Assembly: GCA_039105265.1 (NCBI GenBank)
Contig: JAPFFF010000005.1
Coordinates: forward strand, 2,279,501-2,343,500
Source of the DNA: Tritrichomonas musculus
Taxonomy: Eukaryota; Parabasalia; Tritrichomonadida; Tritrichomonadidae
DNA length: 64,000 nt
Reading direction: 5' to 3'
A program made the translations under genes and the position numbers. Position 1 is the stretch's first letter. The number at the start of each line of letters is the position of its first letter. This document shows positions 33,571 to 43,674 of this stretch, in pieces. The notes under the pieces were generated by a model. That model made no database searches. It had not been told where the DNA came from and saw nothing but the letters and a program-made list of their open reading frames with translations.

Positions 33571-34354
33571 AAATCTCTGTGTTTCAATTAAAAAAAAACT
33601 AGATAAATGCTAACAAAACAATAAGAAAAATATACAATTATGAAGTAAAATATAATTTTCTTTCTTTTTTTTTTTTCTGAATTTTTCAATGTAATTGTGA
33701 TTTATGATTATGTACTGCAATGTCATCATAATATTTTTCCATTGATTTTGAAATTGCATCGGTTTTATTTGGATCAATGTTTTCATGTATACACTTTTTT
33801 ACTCTTTTGCTTTAAATAGACATCATATAAAATGCAAAAAATGATTCTTTTGAAAAGTGCATATTGGTGAGTAAAAAGCATGAAAATGGTTTGTATTTAC
33901 TTAATATTAAAGACAAAAATGATGATGAATCTTTTCACCTGAATTTTGAATCAATTGGTCATCTTTTTGGATTTTGCTGAATGATTATTTAAAAATAGTA
34001 TGCATGAGAACGTTTAGAGTTGTCTGTGCAATTCATATTATCTGGCCTTTTAGAATAATCGAAAAAGAAACATTCATATATTGAAAAATTGTAAGAATCC
34101 TGATTCCTGTAAGTGTAGCTGAACTGGAAAATAGATAGTATAGTGGAACAAAAAACTGAAATCATTTCTAAATACGTTATATTTATTGTAATTGCAATTA
34201 AAGATAAAGATATATAGCTTTAATTATGGGATTCATTTTTATCAAATTCATAAATATATCAAGTTATTGATGAAACTGTTAATAGAGTTTCATAAAGGTC
34301 TCACTAAAATTAGGCAATTTTTTTATATGATAATTTATAATATTTAATAAAAAA
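33571..34354. other. Intergenic region between convergent genes
   Basis: AT-rich; apart from the decayed coding fragment near 33.7-33.9 kb, nothing is recognised. Stop codons of both flanking genes are followed at once by A/T-rich sequence suitable for the short trichomonad UAAA-type cleavage signal. Confidence 0.45.
33685..33930 (-). pseudogene. Short decayed coding fragment
   Basis: One minus-strand frame reads SSFLSLILSKYKPF, then HFSKESFFAFYMMSI, a stop, SKRVKKCIHENIDPNKTDA and SKSMEKYYDDIAVHNH, ending with TGA at 33687-33685. The balanced composition and single interrupting stop suggest the C-terminal end of a former gene. Family not recognised. Confidence 0.35.
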
Positions 34355-36772
34355 TTATTTCAAATATGATAATCCTTTAATGCAAGCTCCATAAGCAACT
34401 GATTCAACAGCCGAGACACCATGGTAAGCTCGTTTATTTGTCAATTCATAGAGTTTATTTCCAATAATTGGCAAATAGCTTGAACCGCCAACAAGAATTA
34501 GATCATCAATTTGATGGGTATCTTTATCGATTTGATTTAATATTTCATGAACTGGATTCATACAACGATCAAATAATGGTTTTGCTTTTATATGAAATTC
34601 ATCTCTACAAAGTCTATATTCGAAAGCTCTTTCTTTTGATTTTGTCTGATTTGATTGAATTTCAAAATAAAATTCAAAATCAGTTGAAGCAGTAAAATGA
34701 ATCTTTGCTTTTTCACATTGTTCTCTGACATTTTTTACAAATTTTGAGTTTTTTTGCCATTCTGAATGATAAATTTCATCAAGTTTTGGTGAAATAAGTT
34801 CAAATATGGAATTGGTGAAATCTTGACCTCCCAAATTTGGATCTCCTGCGGTAGCCAAAATATTAAAAGAATTCTTATTAATTTCCACATAAGAAACATC
34901 AAGTGTTCCTCCTCCAAAATCATAAATTAGAATATCACTTTTTTCATCTGATGTTTTAAATTCTTTGTTTTTAAAACTGTAAAAATATGTTGCAGCAAGA
35001 GGTTCTTTAAGAAGCTCAATGAGTTCAATGTTAGCATATTTGGCTGCTTTCTTTGTATCATCAATTTGTTCTTTAGAAAAATATGCAGGAATTGTAATAA
35101 TTGCTTGATTAGTTTGATCATCTAATTGTGAATTCGCTAAATTCATTAATTCAATTAATATCATTCCAGATATTTGATATGGTTCATAATATTTATTATC
35201 AACTTTGATTAGTATTTCTCTTTCTTTTGATGGAACGATATCAAAAGTCCAACTTTTTTTATATTTTTGAATTAAAGGATCATCATATTTTTTACCAAGC
35301 ATTCTTTTTGTATCATAAATTAAATTTTTTGGATATTTTGATGATTTTTTCATAGCTTCCTCACCTACATAAATTTTTCCATCAACTATACATACTACTG
35401 ACAGATTAGAACTAATGCATGAATAATTTGATATAATATTTATTTCTGGTTTTCCTTTAAAATTATTTCTAGCTATACCAATGGTACTATATGATGTTCC
35501 TAGATCAATTCCAAGAATTGGTTTAGAACGATCAATTGTAGCTTTTTCCATTATTTGTGATTTTGTTATAATTGGTTGATGTATAATACAATTTGATAAT
35601 TCTTCCGAATTTGATGAATTTGAAAATGTAGATGAATCATAAGACGCGTTGCTTTTACTTTGAAGCTTAGTGATTTGTCTTTGTAATTTTTCTTTTTCAT
35701 TTTTAATTTGGTCAATATATTGTTGTAATTTCTTCTTGTCAATTGATAAATTAAGATTTTTAGACCTTAAAATTGCATTATCATTTTCGATTTGCTCAAT
35801 CTTATTGATCAAATTTTGAATTGGATCATTTATTGACGTAATGGCTTTTATATATTCATTGAATTCATCAATATTCACATCATCAAGAAAACAATTATCT
35901 TTGCTATCATATTTGGTTAATTTATTGAAAATTTCTGTGAAACTTGGACGCTCATCGGGGTTTGCTGACCAACATCTTACCATTAAGTTTTTTAATGATT
36001 CTTTGATATTTTTTGCTTTGTCAAATTTTGGACGATAATTATAATTCACAACTAATTGAGAAAATCTGAAAGGTTTGATTTTTCCATTTTCTAGTTCAGG
36101 ATATGGAACTAATTCAGTTATTACTTGATATAAAAGAATCCCAAATGAATAAACATCAGCTTTTATTCCATATGGATCTTCTTCAATAACTTCAGGAGCC
36201 ATATATTCTAATGTTCCACCATGCATCGTTTGCTTTTTCGATTGATTATGATCAAAATATTTAGATAAACCAAAATCTGTAATTCTTGGTTTATAATTTT
36301 CATCTAATAGTATATTTCCTGGTTTAATATCTCGATGAATAATATTACAACTATGTAAATATTTCATACCACAAACTATTCCTGCAAGAATCATTTGTTT
36401 TTTAGTATTTGTAAAAAATTCAGGTTTTTCATTTTTATGTATTTTTTCTAGAATACTTGCAAGTGATCCATTTTTTGTATATTCCATTAGTATTGTAACA
36501 TTGTTTTCATCATTAAAATCATTAGTAGTGTATCCATAAAATTTAATAATTGTGGGGTGATTTGCAAACATCATTATTTCAATTTCTCTATATATATATG
36601 TTTTTGCTTCTTTATCACTTTCATTGTAATTTAGAATTTTGGCTGCTAAAATTCTTTTATTTATTTTTTCATGAGCCATAAATACATGTCCAAAGCCACC
36701 TTTCCCCAATTTCTTCCCTTTTTCAAAGTAATTAATATCGAGTTCAAAACGACGGATTGAATTTTCCATCAT
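34355..36772 (-). CDS. Protein kinase - coiled coil - Hsp70 ATPase domain fusion
   Basis: An 805-residue fusion. Residues 14-288 are a tyrosine-kinase-like (TKL-type) Ser/Thr kinase with every key residue: GKGGFG (23-28), K45 in AAK, E63, HRDIKPGN (D148), DFG (166-168), APEVIEEDPYG and CWSANPDERP. Residues about 310-375 are a coiled coil (KKLQQYIDQIKNEKEKLQRQ). From about 417 to the end is an Hsp70 nucleotide-binding domain (ILGIDLGTSYS, IIYDFGGGTLD-type phosphate loop near 616, LILVGGSSYLP). It stops after the ATPase domain, so there is no substrate-binding domain or lid. The start has TCATTTTG upstream, a match to the trichomonad initiator. Kinase activity is expected; the Hsp70 part may act as a nucleotide-dependent switch (inference). 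Part of it is identical to the gene at 43675. Confidence 0.92.
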   Translation of the reverse strand: MMENSIRRFELDINYFEKGKKLGKGGFGHVFMAHEKINKRILAAKILNYNESDKEAKTYIYREIEIMMFANHPTIIKFYGYTTNDFNDENNVTILMEYTKNGSLASILEKIHKNEKPEFFTNTKKQMILAGIVCGMKYLHSCNIIHRDIKPGNILLDENYKPRITDFGLSKYFDHNQSKKQTMHGGTLEYMAPEVIEEDPYGIKADVYSFGILLYQVITELVPYPELENGKIKPFRFSQLVVNYNYRPKFDKAKNIKESLKNLMVRCWSANPDERPSFTEIFNKLTKYDSKDNCFLDDVNIDEFNEYIKAITSINDPIQNLINKIEQIENDNAILRSKNLNLSIDKKKLQQYIDQIKNEKEKLQRQITKLQSKSNASYDSSTFSNSSNSEELSNCIIHQPIITKSQIMEKATIDRSKPILGIDLGTSYSTIGIARNNFKGKPEINIISNYSCISSNLSVVCIVDGKIYVGEEAMKKSSKYPKNLIYDTKRMLGKKYDDPLIQKYKKSWTFDIVPSKEREILIKVDNKYYEPYQISGMILIELMNLANSQLDDQTNQAIITIPAYFSKEQIDDTKKAAKYANIELIELLKEPLAATYFYSFKNKEFKTSDEKSDILIYDFGGGTLDVSYVEINKNSFNILATAGDPNLGGQDFTNSIFELISPKLDEIYHSEWQKNSKFVKNVREQCEKAKIHFTASTDFEFYFEIQSNQTKSKERAFEYRLCRDEFHIKAKPLFDRCMNPVHEILNQIDKDTHQIDDLILVGGSSYLPIIGNKLYELTNKRAYHGVSAVESVAYGACIKGLSYLK
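34984..35338 (-). repeat. 355-bp inverted duplicate, copy 1 (in kinase-Hsp70 gene)
   Basis: Base-by-base reading gives identity with 44131-44485 in the opposite orientation, starting at AAATATCC and ending at ACATATT. It covers Hsp70 residues from YPKNLIYDTKRML to EPLAATY. Flanking Hsp70 sequence differs at many positions on both sides. Confidence 0.9.
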
Positions 36773-39039
36773 TTTTTAACAAAATGATAAAAATGCAAAT
36801 GAATAAAATTTTATAAATATATAAAAAGATTTTTTAAATTGCCCTAGATAAATTGAATACTATTGATTTAATATGGGCAAATTTTGGTAAATCAAATGAA
36901 TTTCATTTTAACACTTCAACAAAGGAAAAATTTGATATAAAAGTTGAAAAATTATATATTTTACAGATATTAAAATTTAATATATATATATTTATATTCT
37001 TATTTATGCATTTTAAAAGATAACAATTTTTTCCCAATTATTACATTTCTTCATCAAATTACCAAGCTGTCATTTCAAACAACATTTTTTTTCTATTTCA
37101 ACTATTTTCTTACCAAAAATAATTGATTGAATTATGAACTATTTTTAATACATTTTAATTTGGCATCATTGTGCTCAAATTAAGTAGTTTTTTTAATGAA
37201 AAAGATTTAGTTTTAATGTTGAAATTTATGCTTATTTATACAAATTTAACCTTTACATGAGTTATTGAGCGTATAAATGAATTCATTTGATTGTGTACAA
37301 AAAAATGATGATTATATTTAAAGGTGGGTGGAGTTTGGTTTGGAATAAAAATTCTTTTATTTGATATATTATATTTATAATATAATATTAATTAGAATTA
37401 TTAATTATTTATAAGTATTTATTCGTTGATCGCAGCTAAATATATGTTTTTATTTTTCAGTTGTCATTGAATTTTTTTAATAGGAATCATTGAAAAAATT
37501 AAAAAAAAAATAAAATATGTATTTTTTATTATAATACTCTTGGGTTTTAACTGTTTACATAAGCAATTGATCATTTTCTTTTTTGAATGGAATGCCATCT
37601 CTTTTCAATTTGAGAATTGGCTCATAAAAGTTTTGATTATTCACTAAAAACTCTTTTTAGAGTTGCAAAGTATGATTTTTTAAACGATCATTGCTTATGG
37701 TTCATTTTGAAATTTTGAATTTCAAAGAGAGTTTTCTTTTCTTTTAATTGTGAATCCAGAATAAATATTGGATTCAACAAACATGGATTTTTATCTTTTT
37801 TTCTGATGTTTTAGGCCTTTTGATGTCTTAATATGCGTTTTAAGAAATGAATTTTTGGACTTTTGTCGATTAAACATAGAATTAAAAGATTAGATTCTGT
37901 TGGTTAATTCAAAATTAAGCTCCTTAGGGGTGAATATTTCATTTTATGATAATCTCAAGTAAGTTTAAAAAAATAATTTCTTGTATGTTTTCATTTATTT
38001 ATGTATATTTATAGAATATGAAAATTTACAAATTGAGAAAAGAATCCAATATCTCACAAAACTTGTGTAATATCATTGAATTATTTAATAATAAATACTT
38101 GATTATTTAATATGTTATATAATATAATTATTATCTATTTATTTGTATAGTTATTTGTTTACATTTTATTTCATTTTTAAATAAATATTATTAAATCATC
38201 AATAAGATATAATAATATAACAAAAAATAATATCAAAATACAAATTTTAAATACTAATATATTTATATTAAAATAGTGTTTTTATTTGATTTATTTGATT
38301 TTATATTGTTTAAATATTTATTTTAATGTTATTATAATATTTATATATTTATATTTCTGTTATATATTGAGATAATACATTTTTTAATAATACGGTTTGA
38401 ATTCAAAATTTTGAATATATTTTCTGAGTACCATTTTGTATGGTTTATTTTTAATGTAAAATAGCGGTTATATAGAAAAGAGAAAAATCCCCTGAAAAAG
38501 CATTCACTTTTTCTAGATATAAATTTTATATTTTTACAAAAAATTCATAGAATAACGTATAAACTAAACAAAAAGAAAAGATAAACTTATCAATTTTTAT
38601 AATTCAAAAATACTCAAATCACATTCAAATATTTTTTGAGTGTATATCTTTTTATAATAATTATAAATGAATTTTTATTTGCATATATTATTATTAATAT
38701 ACTACATATATTAATAAAAAATAAAAAAATGATAGCTATTGTCATCATATTAATCCAAATATTTGTTTCAATTTCTAAAAAAAAATAAAATATAAAAATA
38801 ATGGTGATGCTCGAGTAAAATGTGAATTTTATTTTTTTAAATTGACTAAAAACAAATATAAAGATATATAATATTATATAATAAATAAAATATAACTGAA
38901 TTGCTAAATTTTTTCCAAAATGTGACAAAAATCACCGATTTCACAATTTTATGAAAGAATCGACTAATTATTAATTCTAATTCATATTCGGTAATAAATG
39001 CTTGTATATATATTTGATTTGATAATATTTAATTTTATT
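36773..39039. other. 2.3-kb AT-rich gene-free stretch
   Basis: No gene supported. Extremely AT-rich between 37.98 and 38.4 kb. A 104-codon minus-strand frame near 38.6-38.9 kb is hydrophobic (Ile/Phe/Tyr) as expected from random AT-rich DNA. No repeat pair was recognised. Confidence 0.5.
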
Positions 39040-39047
39040 CATTGCTT

Positions 39048-39523
39048 TAGACTTGTACAAAGTCCAGGACAATAAAACTTTTCAAGGACAACCGCAGGAC
39101 TTAGGACTTTGTCAGGACCATTTTTTTTTTAAGAAAAAAAATGACATATTAAATTTTATTGAAAAAAACTATATATTCAACTTTTCCTTTTAATATGGAT
39201 TTTTTTAAAAATCTATAAATATATAAATAAAAAAAGATTGTTCACTTAATATTTTACTGATTTTATAACTTATATATGAGGTTATCCGTTATAATGAGAA
39301 TTAAAAACTTTCGGGCAGAATTAAATGATCAACATATACTTTTTTTAATATTTTAATAAAAGCATATTTTAAATAAAAAATATCAAAAATTATATTAACG
39401 CATTTTTTTAAAACAAAAATATAATAAAAATATCAAATATGTGTCCTTAATTCAAAGATAAAAATGTTTTTTAAATTAACTAAGTTTGTTTAGTCCTTTT
39501 GTCCAGGACTTTGCACAAGTCTA
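39048..39523. mobile_element. hAT-like non-autonomous element (MITE), 476 bp, with 8-bp target duplication
   Basis: The terminal inverted repeats are TAGACTTGTACAAAGTCC at the left (39048) and its near-perfect complement GGACTTTGCACAAGTCTA at the right (ending 39523). They extend inward over GGACAA. The element is flanked by CATTGCTT on both sides (39040-39047 and 39524-39531), an 8-bp target-site duplication as made by hAT transposases. No coding capacity. The left part has several AGGAC sub-repeats. The intact duplication and near-matching ends point to a fairly recent insertion. Confidence 0.85.
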
Positions 39524-39619
39524 CATTGCTTCAAAAAACTTCATTTGATGCAAAAATCACTACTCAAAATATTTGCAAATAAATCATTATTTACACTTAA
39601 TATTCATAATACAATTTAT

Positions 39620-41087
39620 TATAGTTGGTGGACATAATTCTGTTTTGGAGACATAATTATGTTTTCACATCATTTCTATATATTCAAATTGGACTTTTAA
39701 AAAAAACAATTGTAGAACAATTAGTATCATATTGGATACATTCTATTCCCCGATTTTCATTCACTTTTATCAAACTAAATTTGATCATAAATATGATATC
39801 GAATTTTTAATTTCTGAATATTTTTTTATTATTTGAAAAAAATTATAATTTACTTTTCATCTATATTTAAAATGTATCATTATTATTTATTGAAATAAAA
39901 TAGATAATTAAGAAAAATGGTTTCATTTTCATTTCACTACTCAAAAAACCCATTTCATATCACATTTCATACTTTTACCATAAAAAAAAGGTTGTTTTAA
40001 TTTGCTCTAACATAGTTATTATTTTAGAATATAATGTATATATTATATTTTAGAAAAAAAATTATTGAAATAATAATTATATAAAAAGAAAAAGTGTTTT
40101 CAAAATATGACAAAAATCATTCATACAAAATTACTAATTTTGAAAAATGAGTTTATTTTATTTCAAATTAGATGCAGTATTAATCATCTATATGATGCAT
40201 ATAATATATTAAATATAATAATATGGTTGAAAAAGAATCAATCTTGGAAAAATTTCATTTTTCTTTTTTTCATTCAAAATCATTCATAAATCACTCATGC
40301 ATAATTGATATGATTTCAGAATTACATTATTTGATAATACATACAATGAAATATATTATTAATCCTCTAAAAATCATTGTTGCCCATCGAGATTTCAGGT
40401 TTTTCTAAGAAATATACAAATTTCAATTTTTTATTTTTTCTATTATAATAGCATTAAAAATAGCAATTAATCAATAAATATTAGGTAAGTATAGAAGAAC
40501 TATTAAAAAAATGAAAATAATTTCTCAATGTCTAAAATTGAAAGTCTTTTTAAGTTATTTCAGAAGTTACTCTTTTTCATTAAGGTAATAGATCTTGAGT
40601 AGAACCGCCAATTTTATTCTTTCAATATCATTATACTATATGCATTATATCAAATATTTAAATAAAAATTTAAAAGTTTTTATTTTTTATTGGAAAAAAA
40701 CAAAAAAGTGATATGATTTTTAACTTTATTTTGTGCATCAAAATTTTCTTATATGAAAGTTTTTAGATATCAATTATCTGACAAAATTATATCATTACTG
40801 ATTATGAATTAATGATATTATTATTAAATCCCAAGTTTCAATTATTGAGAATAAAATAAGCATTTTTACTTTTTTTTACATTAATGGCAAAATTTCAAAT
40901 AAATCACAAATATAATAGCTCATTTAATTAAATAATGATGTACATAAAATACATTAATAAAGTATATAATATTATCAAATTATCTTTAAAAAGTATTGAG
41001 AAAAATGTGTTTTATTTTTGTGTACCATTCAAAAAGTTGAGCAAACATGATTATGTCCCAAAAACATAATTATGTCCACCAACTATA
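39620..41087. mobile_element. Non-autonomous DNA transposon, ~1.47 kb, ~44-bp inverted ends
   Basis: The left end TATAGTTGGTGGACATAATT (39620) is matched by the inverted right end finishing in CCACCAACTATA (41087). The similarity runs about 44 bp inward with a few mismatches. Each end carries two ACATAATTATGT-like palindromic sub-repeats. TA dinucleotides flank both ends, compatible with a TA-targeting (Tc1/mariner-like) element, but the AT-rich context makes this weak. Inside are only short open frames of about 60 codons with no transposase motif, so it would need a transposase from elsewhere. Confidence 0.7.
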
Positions 41088-41397
41088 TATAAAAAAAGAC
41101 TAATTTAAAAAATATAATAAACATAAAATATTATTATATTACAAATAAAATTTCGAAGAAAAAGATTCAATATTTAGCCAATCAAAAAATTTTTTGAGTC
41201 CCTACACATTTTTATATTTGAAAAATATCAAAATTATTTTTTAAAAAAAAAAAAAAAAAAATAAGAATGAGTGAAATAACAATATAAAGAAAAAAGTATA
41301 ATTTATAAGTTATCTAGAGAAGATTGAGGATTTTACACATTTATAAAATGATGATAAATATAAATTTTCGGAAAATATTTAACTTTTAATATAGATT
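41088..41397. other. AT-rich 3' flank of the Hsp70 gene
   Basis: Contains an 18-A run near 41250. No gene, repeat or structured element was recognised. Confidence 0.4.
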
Positions 41398-43344
41398 TTA
41401 GCTATCATAATGTCGTAAGAAATTAGTTTGTTTGAAAAATAAAACTGATTTATTATATTCTTCAAACATTGCATTATATTTATCAACCATTGAATCGTAT
41501 TCAAACTTGTTTGAAATTGTCTCATTTCTTTTGTTGTATGCTATGTTTTCAATTCTTTCAAATGCATTTAAAATTGATTGTTTTGAAACTTCAGACCTAT
41601 ATTTTGCGATAAATGAAATGACATTATCATGAAGACTTTCCCACATTGTTTGCAATTTCATTTCATTTGTTTTTCTTATATCATTCTCTTCTTCTTCTTT
41701 TGCTAAATCGATCATACGACGAATTTCTCTTTGAGAATATTTTTTTCTCCCTCTAATTATTGATTCACTACTATATGTCAAACTTTCACCATCAACCCAG
41801 GCCGACGATTTCAATATACCATCTTCATCTAAAGAAAGTTTTAACATCATTTTTACTTCTCCTGCTTGCTTTGAAGGAATTTCAAGAGTTAAAGTACCAA
41901 TTAAACTTTCATTTGTTGTCAATGTTCGTTCTGTTTCATGGATTTTAAATGTTGCGGAATATTCAAAGTTATTAAGTGTATAGAGAGAAACTTCATTTGA
42001 TATTGGGATTGTTGAATTTCTTTTGATTATTGTTAACATTTTCCTACCAACAATAGAAACACCAAGAGATAGTGGACAAACATCATGAACTTCTAGTGCA
42101 TTTAATTCTGGCATTGAGCAATGATTATCAACATATCTTCTTCTTGCATCAATTGCTGCTCCTTTTACAACAGCATTTCTTGGATCATTGTTTCTAATTG
42201 GCATTTTTTTGAAATAATGCAACAAACTTTCAGTAACAAATTTATTATAGCTTGATCCACCAATTAAAATAACATCAGTCAAATTATTTTTGTTAATGTT
42301 CAATCCTTTGCTTTTTGCTTCGTTGAAGATATCTTCAATAGGGCAAGTCAATTTATTAATTATATTTTGATTTATTGAATAAAATGTTTGTTTTGTAATG
42401 ATAACTTCCGGATCATCAACTTTATATCTATCTAATTCAATATCAGGATATATTGAGCATTCTTTATCTAATTTGGAAAATGATATTTTGGCCTTATGAC
42501 ATTCATCAGTGATTTTTCTCATATATGTTCTTGCTCTTTCACCAACTCTTCCTTCCAATTTCATTTCGTTTCGTAATCCAGTTATTCCTAATTTGTTTAA
42601 ATAATAATCTACGAGATTGTTATCAATATCTCTTCCACCGATTTCCATTTCACCTTTAACAGCCACAATTTCAATATTATCACCCACAACTTGGGCTAAT
42701 GAAATATCTAATGTACCACCTCCAAAATCATAGGTAAGAACAGTTTTTCTTCCATTATTACCTAAATATCTCCCACAATTACTAAACCAATATGATGTGA
42801 TTCCTGCTGTTGGCTCATTTATTAAATGAACAACTTTAAGACCAGCCATCTCTGCAGCTTTTTTTGTTTCCTCTCTTTGAAAAGAGTTATAATTAGCTGG
42901 TACTGAAATAACTGCATGCGTGATTTTCTTGTTTTCAGAATGTTCTTTAGCAAGTTCAAGAAGATATTTAATTATATCTCGGCATACTTCTACTGGTTTT
43001 TTAGGTCCTTGACTTGTTTCAATTTCAATTCCACCATCATTTGATGATCTGATTTTGAAAAGCCATTTTTGTTTTAATTCTTGAATGATATTATCATTAT
43101 AATATCTACCTATCATTCTTTTTGCATCAACAATAACCTCTTTTGGATATTTTCTTTGATCATCTAATGCCAAATTGCCAACTTTAACACATGATTTAGC
43201 ATATGATACCACTGAAGGAATCCATGAACTTGAATTAACTTTATCGTGGAACAATAAAATAGTGCCTTGATTATCAAATCGTCCGATACTTGAATAAGTA
43301 GTTCCAAGATCAATTCCAACGGCACATAAATATGAGACAGCCAT
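41398..43344 (-). CDS. Divergent full-length Hsp70 chaperone
   Basis: A 648-residue Hsp70, the usual family length. The ATPase domain (about 1-395) has VGIDLGTTYSS near residue 10, INEPTAGI, YDFGGGTLD near 205 and VILIGGSSY. A substrate-binding beta domain (about 410-530; DVCPLSLGVSIVGRKM, IPSKQAGEVKMMLKLSLDEDG) and a helical lid follow. It ends in LRHYDS, so it has neither the cytosolic EEVD tail nor an ER-retention KDEL-type tail, and no signal or organelle presequence is evident. The body is divergent from canonical cytosolic Hsp70 (for example an irregular linker before the beta domain), so it is a specialised or lineage-specific chaperone. It is divergently arranged with the Hsp70-like gene at 43675 and shares its promoter region. 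The start has TCATTTCATTTTTA directly upstream. Confidence 0.93.
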   Translation of the reverse strand: MAVSYLCAVGIDLGTTYSSIGRFDNQGTILLFHDKVNSSSWIPSVVSYAKSCVKVGNLALDDQRKYPKEVIVDAKRMIGRYYNDNIIQELKQKWLFKIRSSNDGGIEIETSQGPKKPVEVCRDIIKYLLELAKEHSENKKITHAVISVPANYNSFQREETKKAAEMAGLKVVHLINEPTAGITSYWFSNCGRYLGNNGRKTVLTYDFGGGTLDISLAQVVGDNIEIVAVKGEMEIGGRDIDNNLVDYYLNKLGITGLRNEMKLEGRVGERARTYMRKITDECHKAKISFSKLDKECSIYPDIELDRYKVDDPEVIITKQTFYSINQNIINKLTCPIEDIFNEAKSKGLNINKNNLTDVILIGGSSYNKFVTESLLHYFKKMPIRNNDPRNAVVKGAAIDARRRYVDNHCSMPELNALEVHDVCPLSLGVSIVGRKMLTIIKRNSTIPISNEVSLYTLNNFEYSATFKIHETERTLTTNESLIGTLTLEIPSKQAGEVKMMLKLSLDEDGILKSSAWVDGESLTYSSESIIRGRKKYSQREIRRMIDLAKEEEENDIRKTNEMKLQTMWESLHDNVISFIAKYRSEVSKQSILNAFERIENIAYNKRNETISNKFEYDSMVDKYNAMFEEYNKSVLFFKQTNFLRHYDS

Positions 43345-43674
43345 TAAAAATGAAATGATAATATATTTGCCAATAGTAGTAAAAATTTTAACAGGAAATT
43401 TTGCCCTAGTAATTATTAATTATTTAATTTTAAACTTTGAACAAATATTGAACTCTTGGCATTACAATATTGTATATTATAATATAATAATAATTTTTTA
43501 TTTCAAAATGTAATAATAATTTTTTTGAGCTAATTTGGACAAAAATGCCCCAAGTCTTGAAAAATTTTAATTCAAATTAGAAGCAAAATTAGAAATTGAA
43601 TTCTTGCCAATAATTATGAAAGGTTTATTCTTTGAGTATTTAAGTGAAATGATTATGTTAAATCATTTTTAATA
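43345..43674. promoter_or_regulatory. Shared promoter region of two divergent Hsp70 genes
   Basis: 330 bp separate the two start codons. On the minus side TCATTTCATTTTTA lies directly before the ATG; on the plus side TCATTTTTAATA lies before the ATG at 43675. Both match the trichomonad initiator TCAYTWT, where transcription would begin only a few bases before the start codon. No heat-shock element arrays (repeated GAA..TTC) were recognised. Confidence 0.6.

Noticed and set aside
38614-38928. 104-codon hydrophobic frame as a membrane protein gene
   Set aside because: Ile/Phe/Tyr bias follows from base composition; no initiator motif and no charged flanks for membrane spans.
40107-40408. Two ~60-codon frames inside the 1.47-kb inverted-end element as a possible transposase
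   Set aside because: Composition is that of random AT-rich DNA and no catalytic motif is present.
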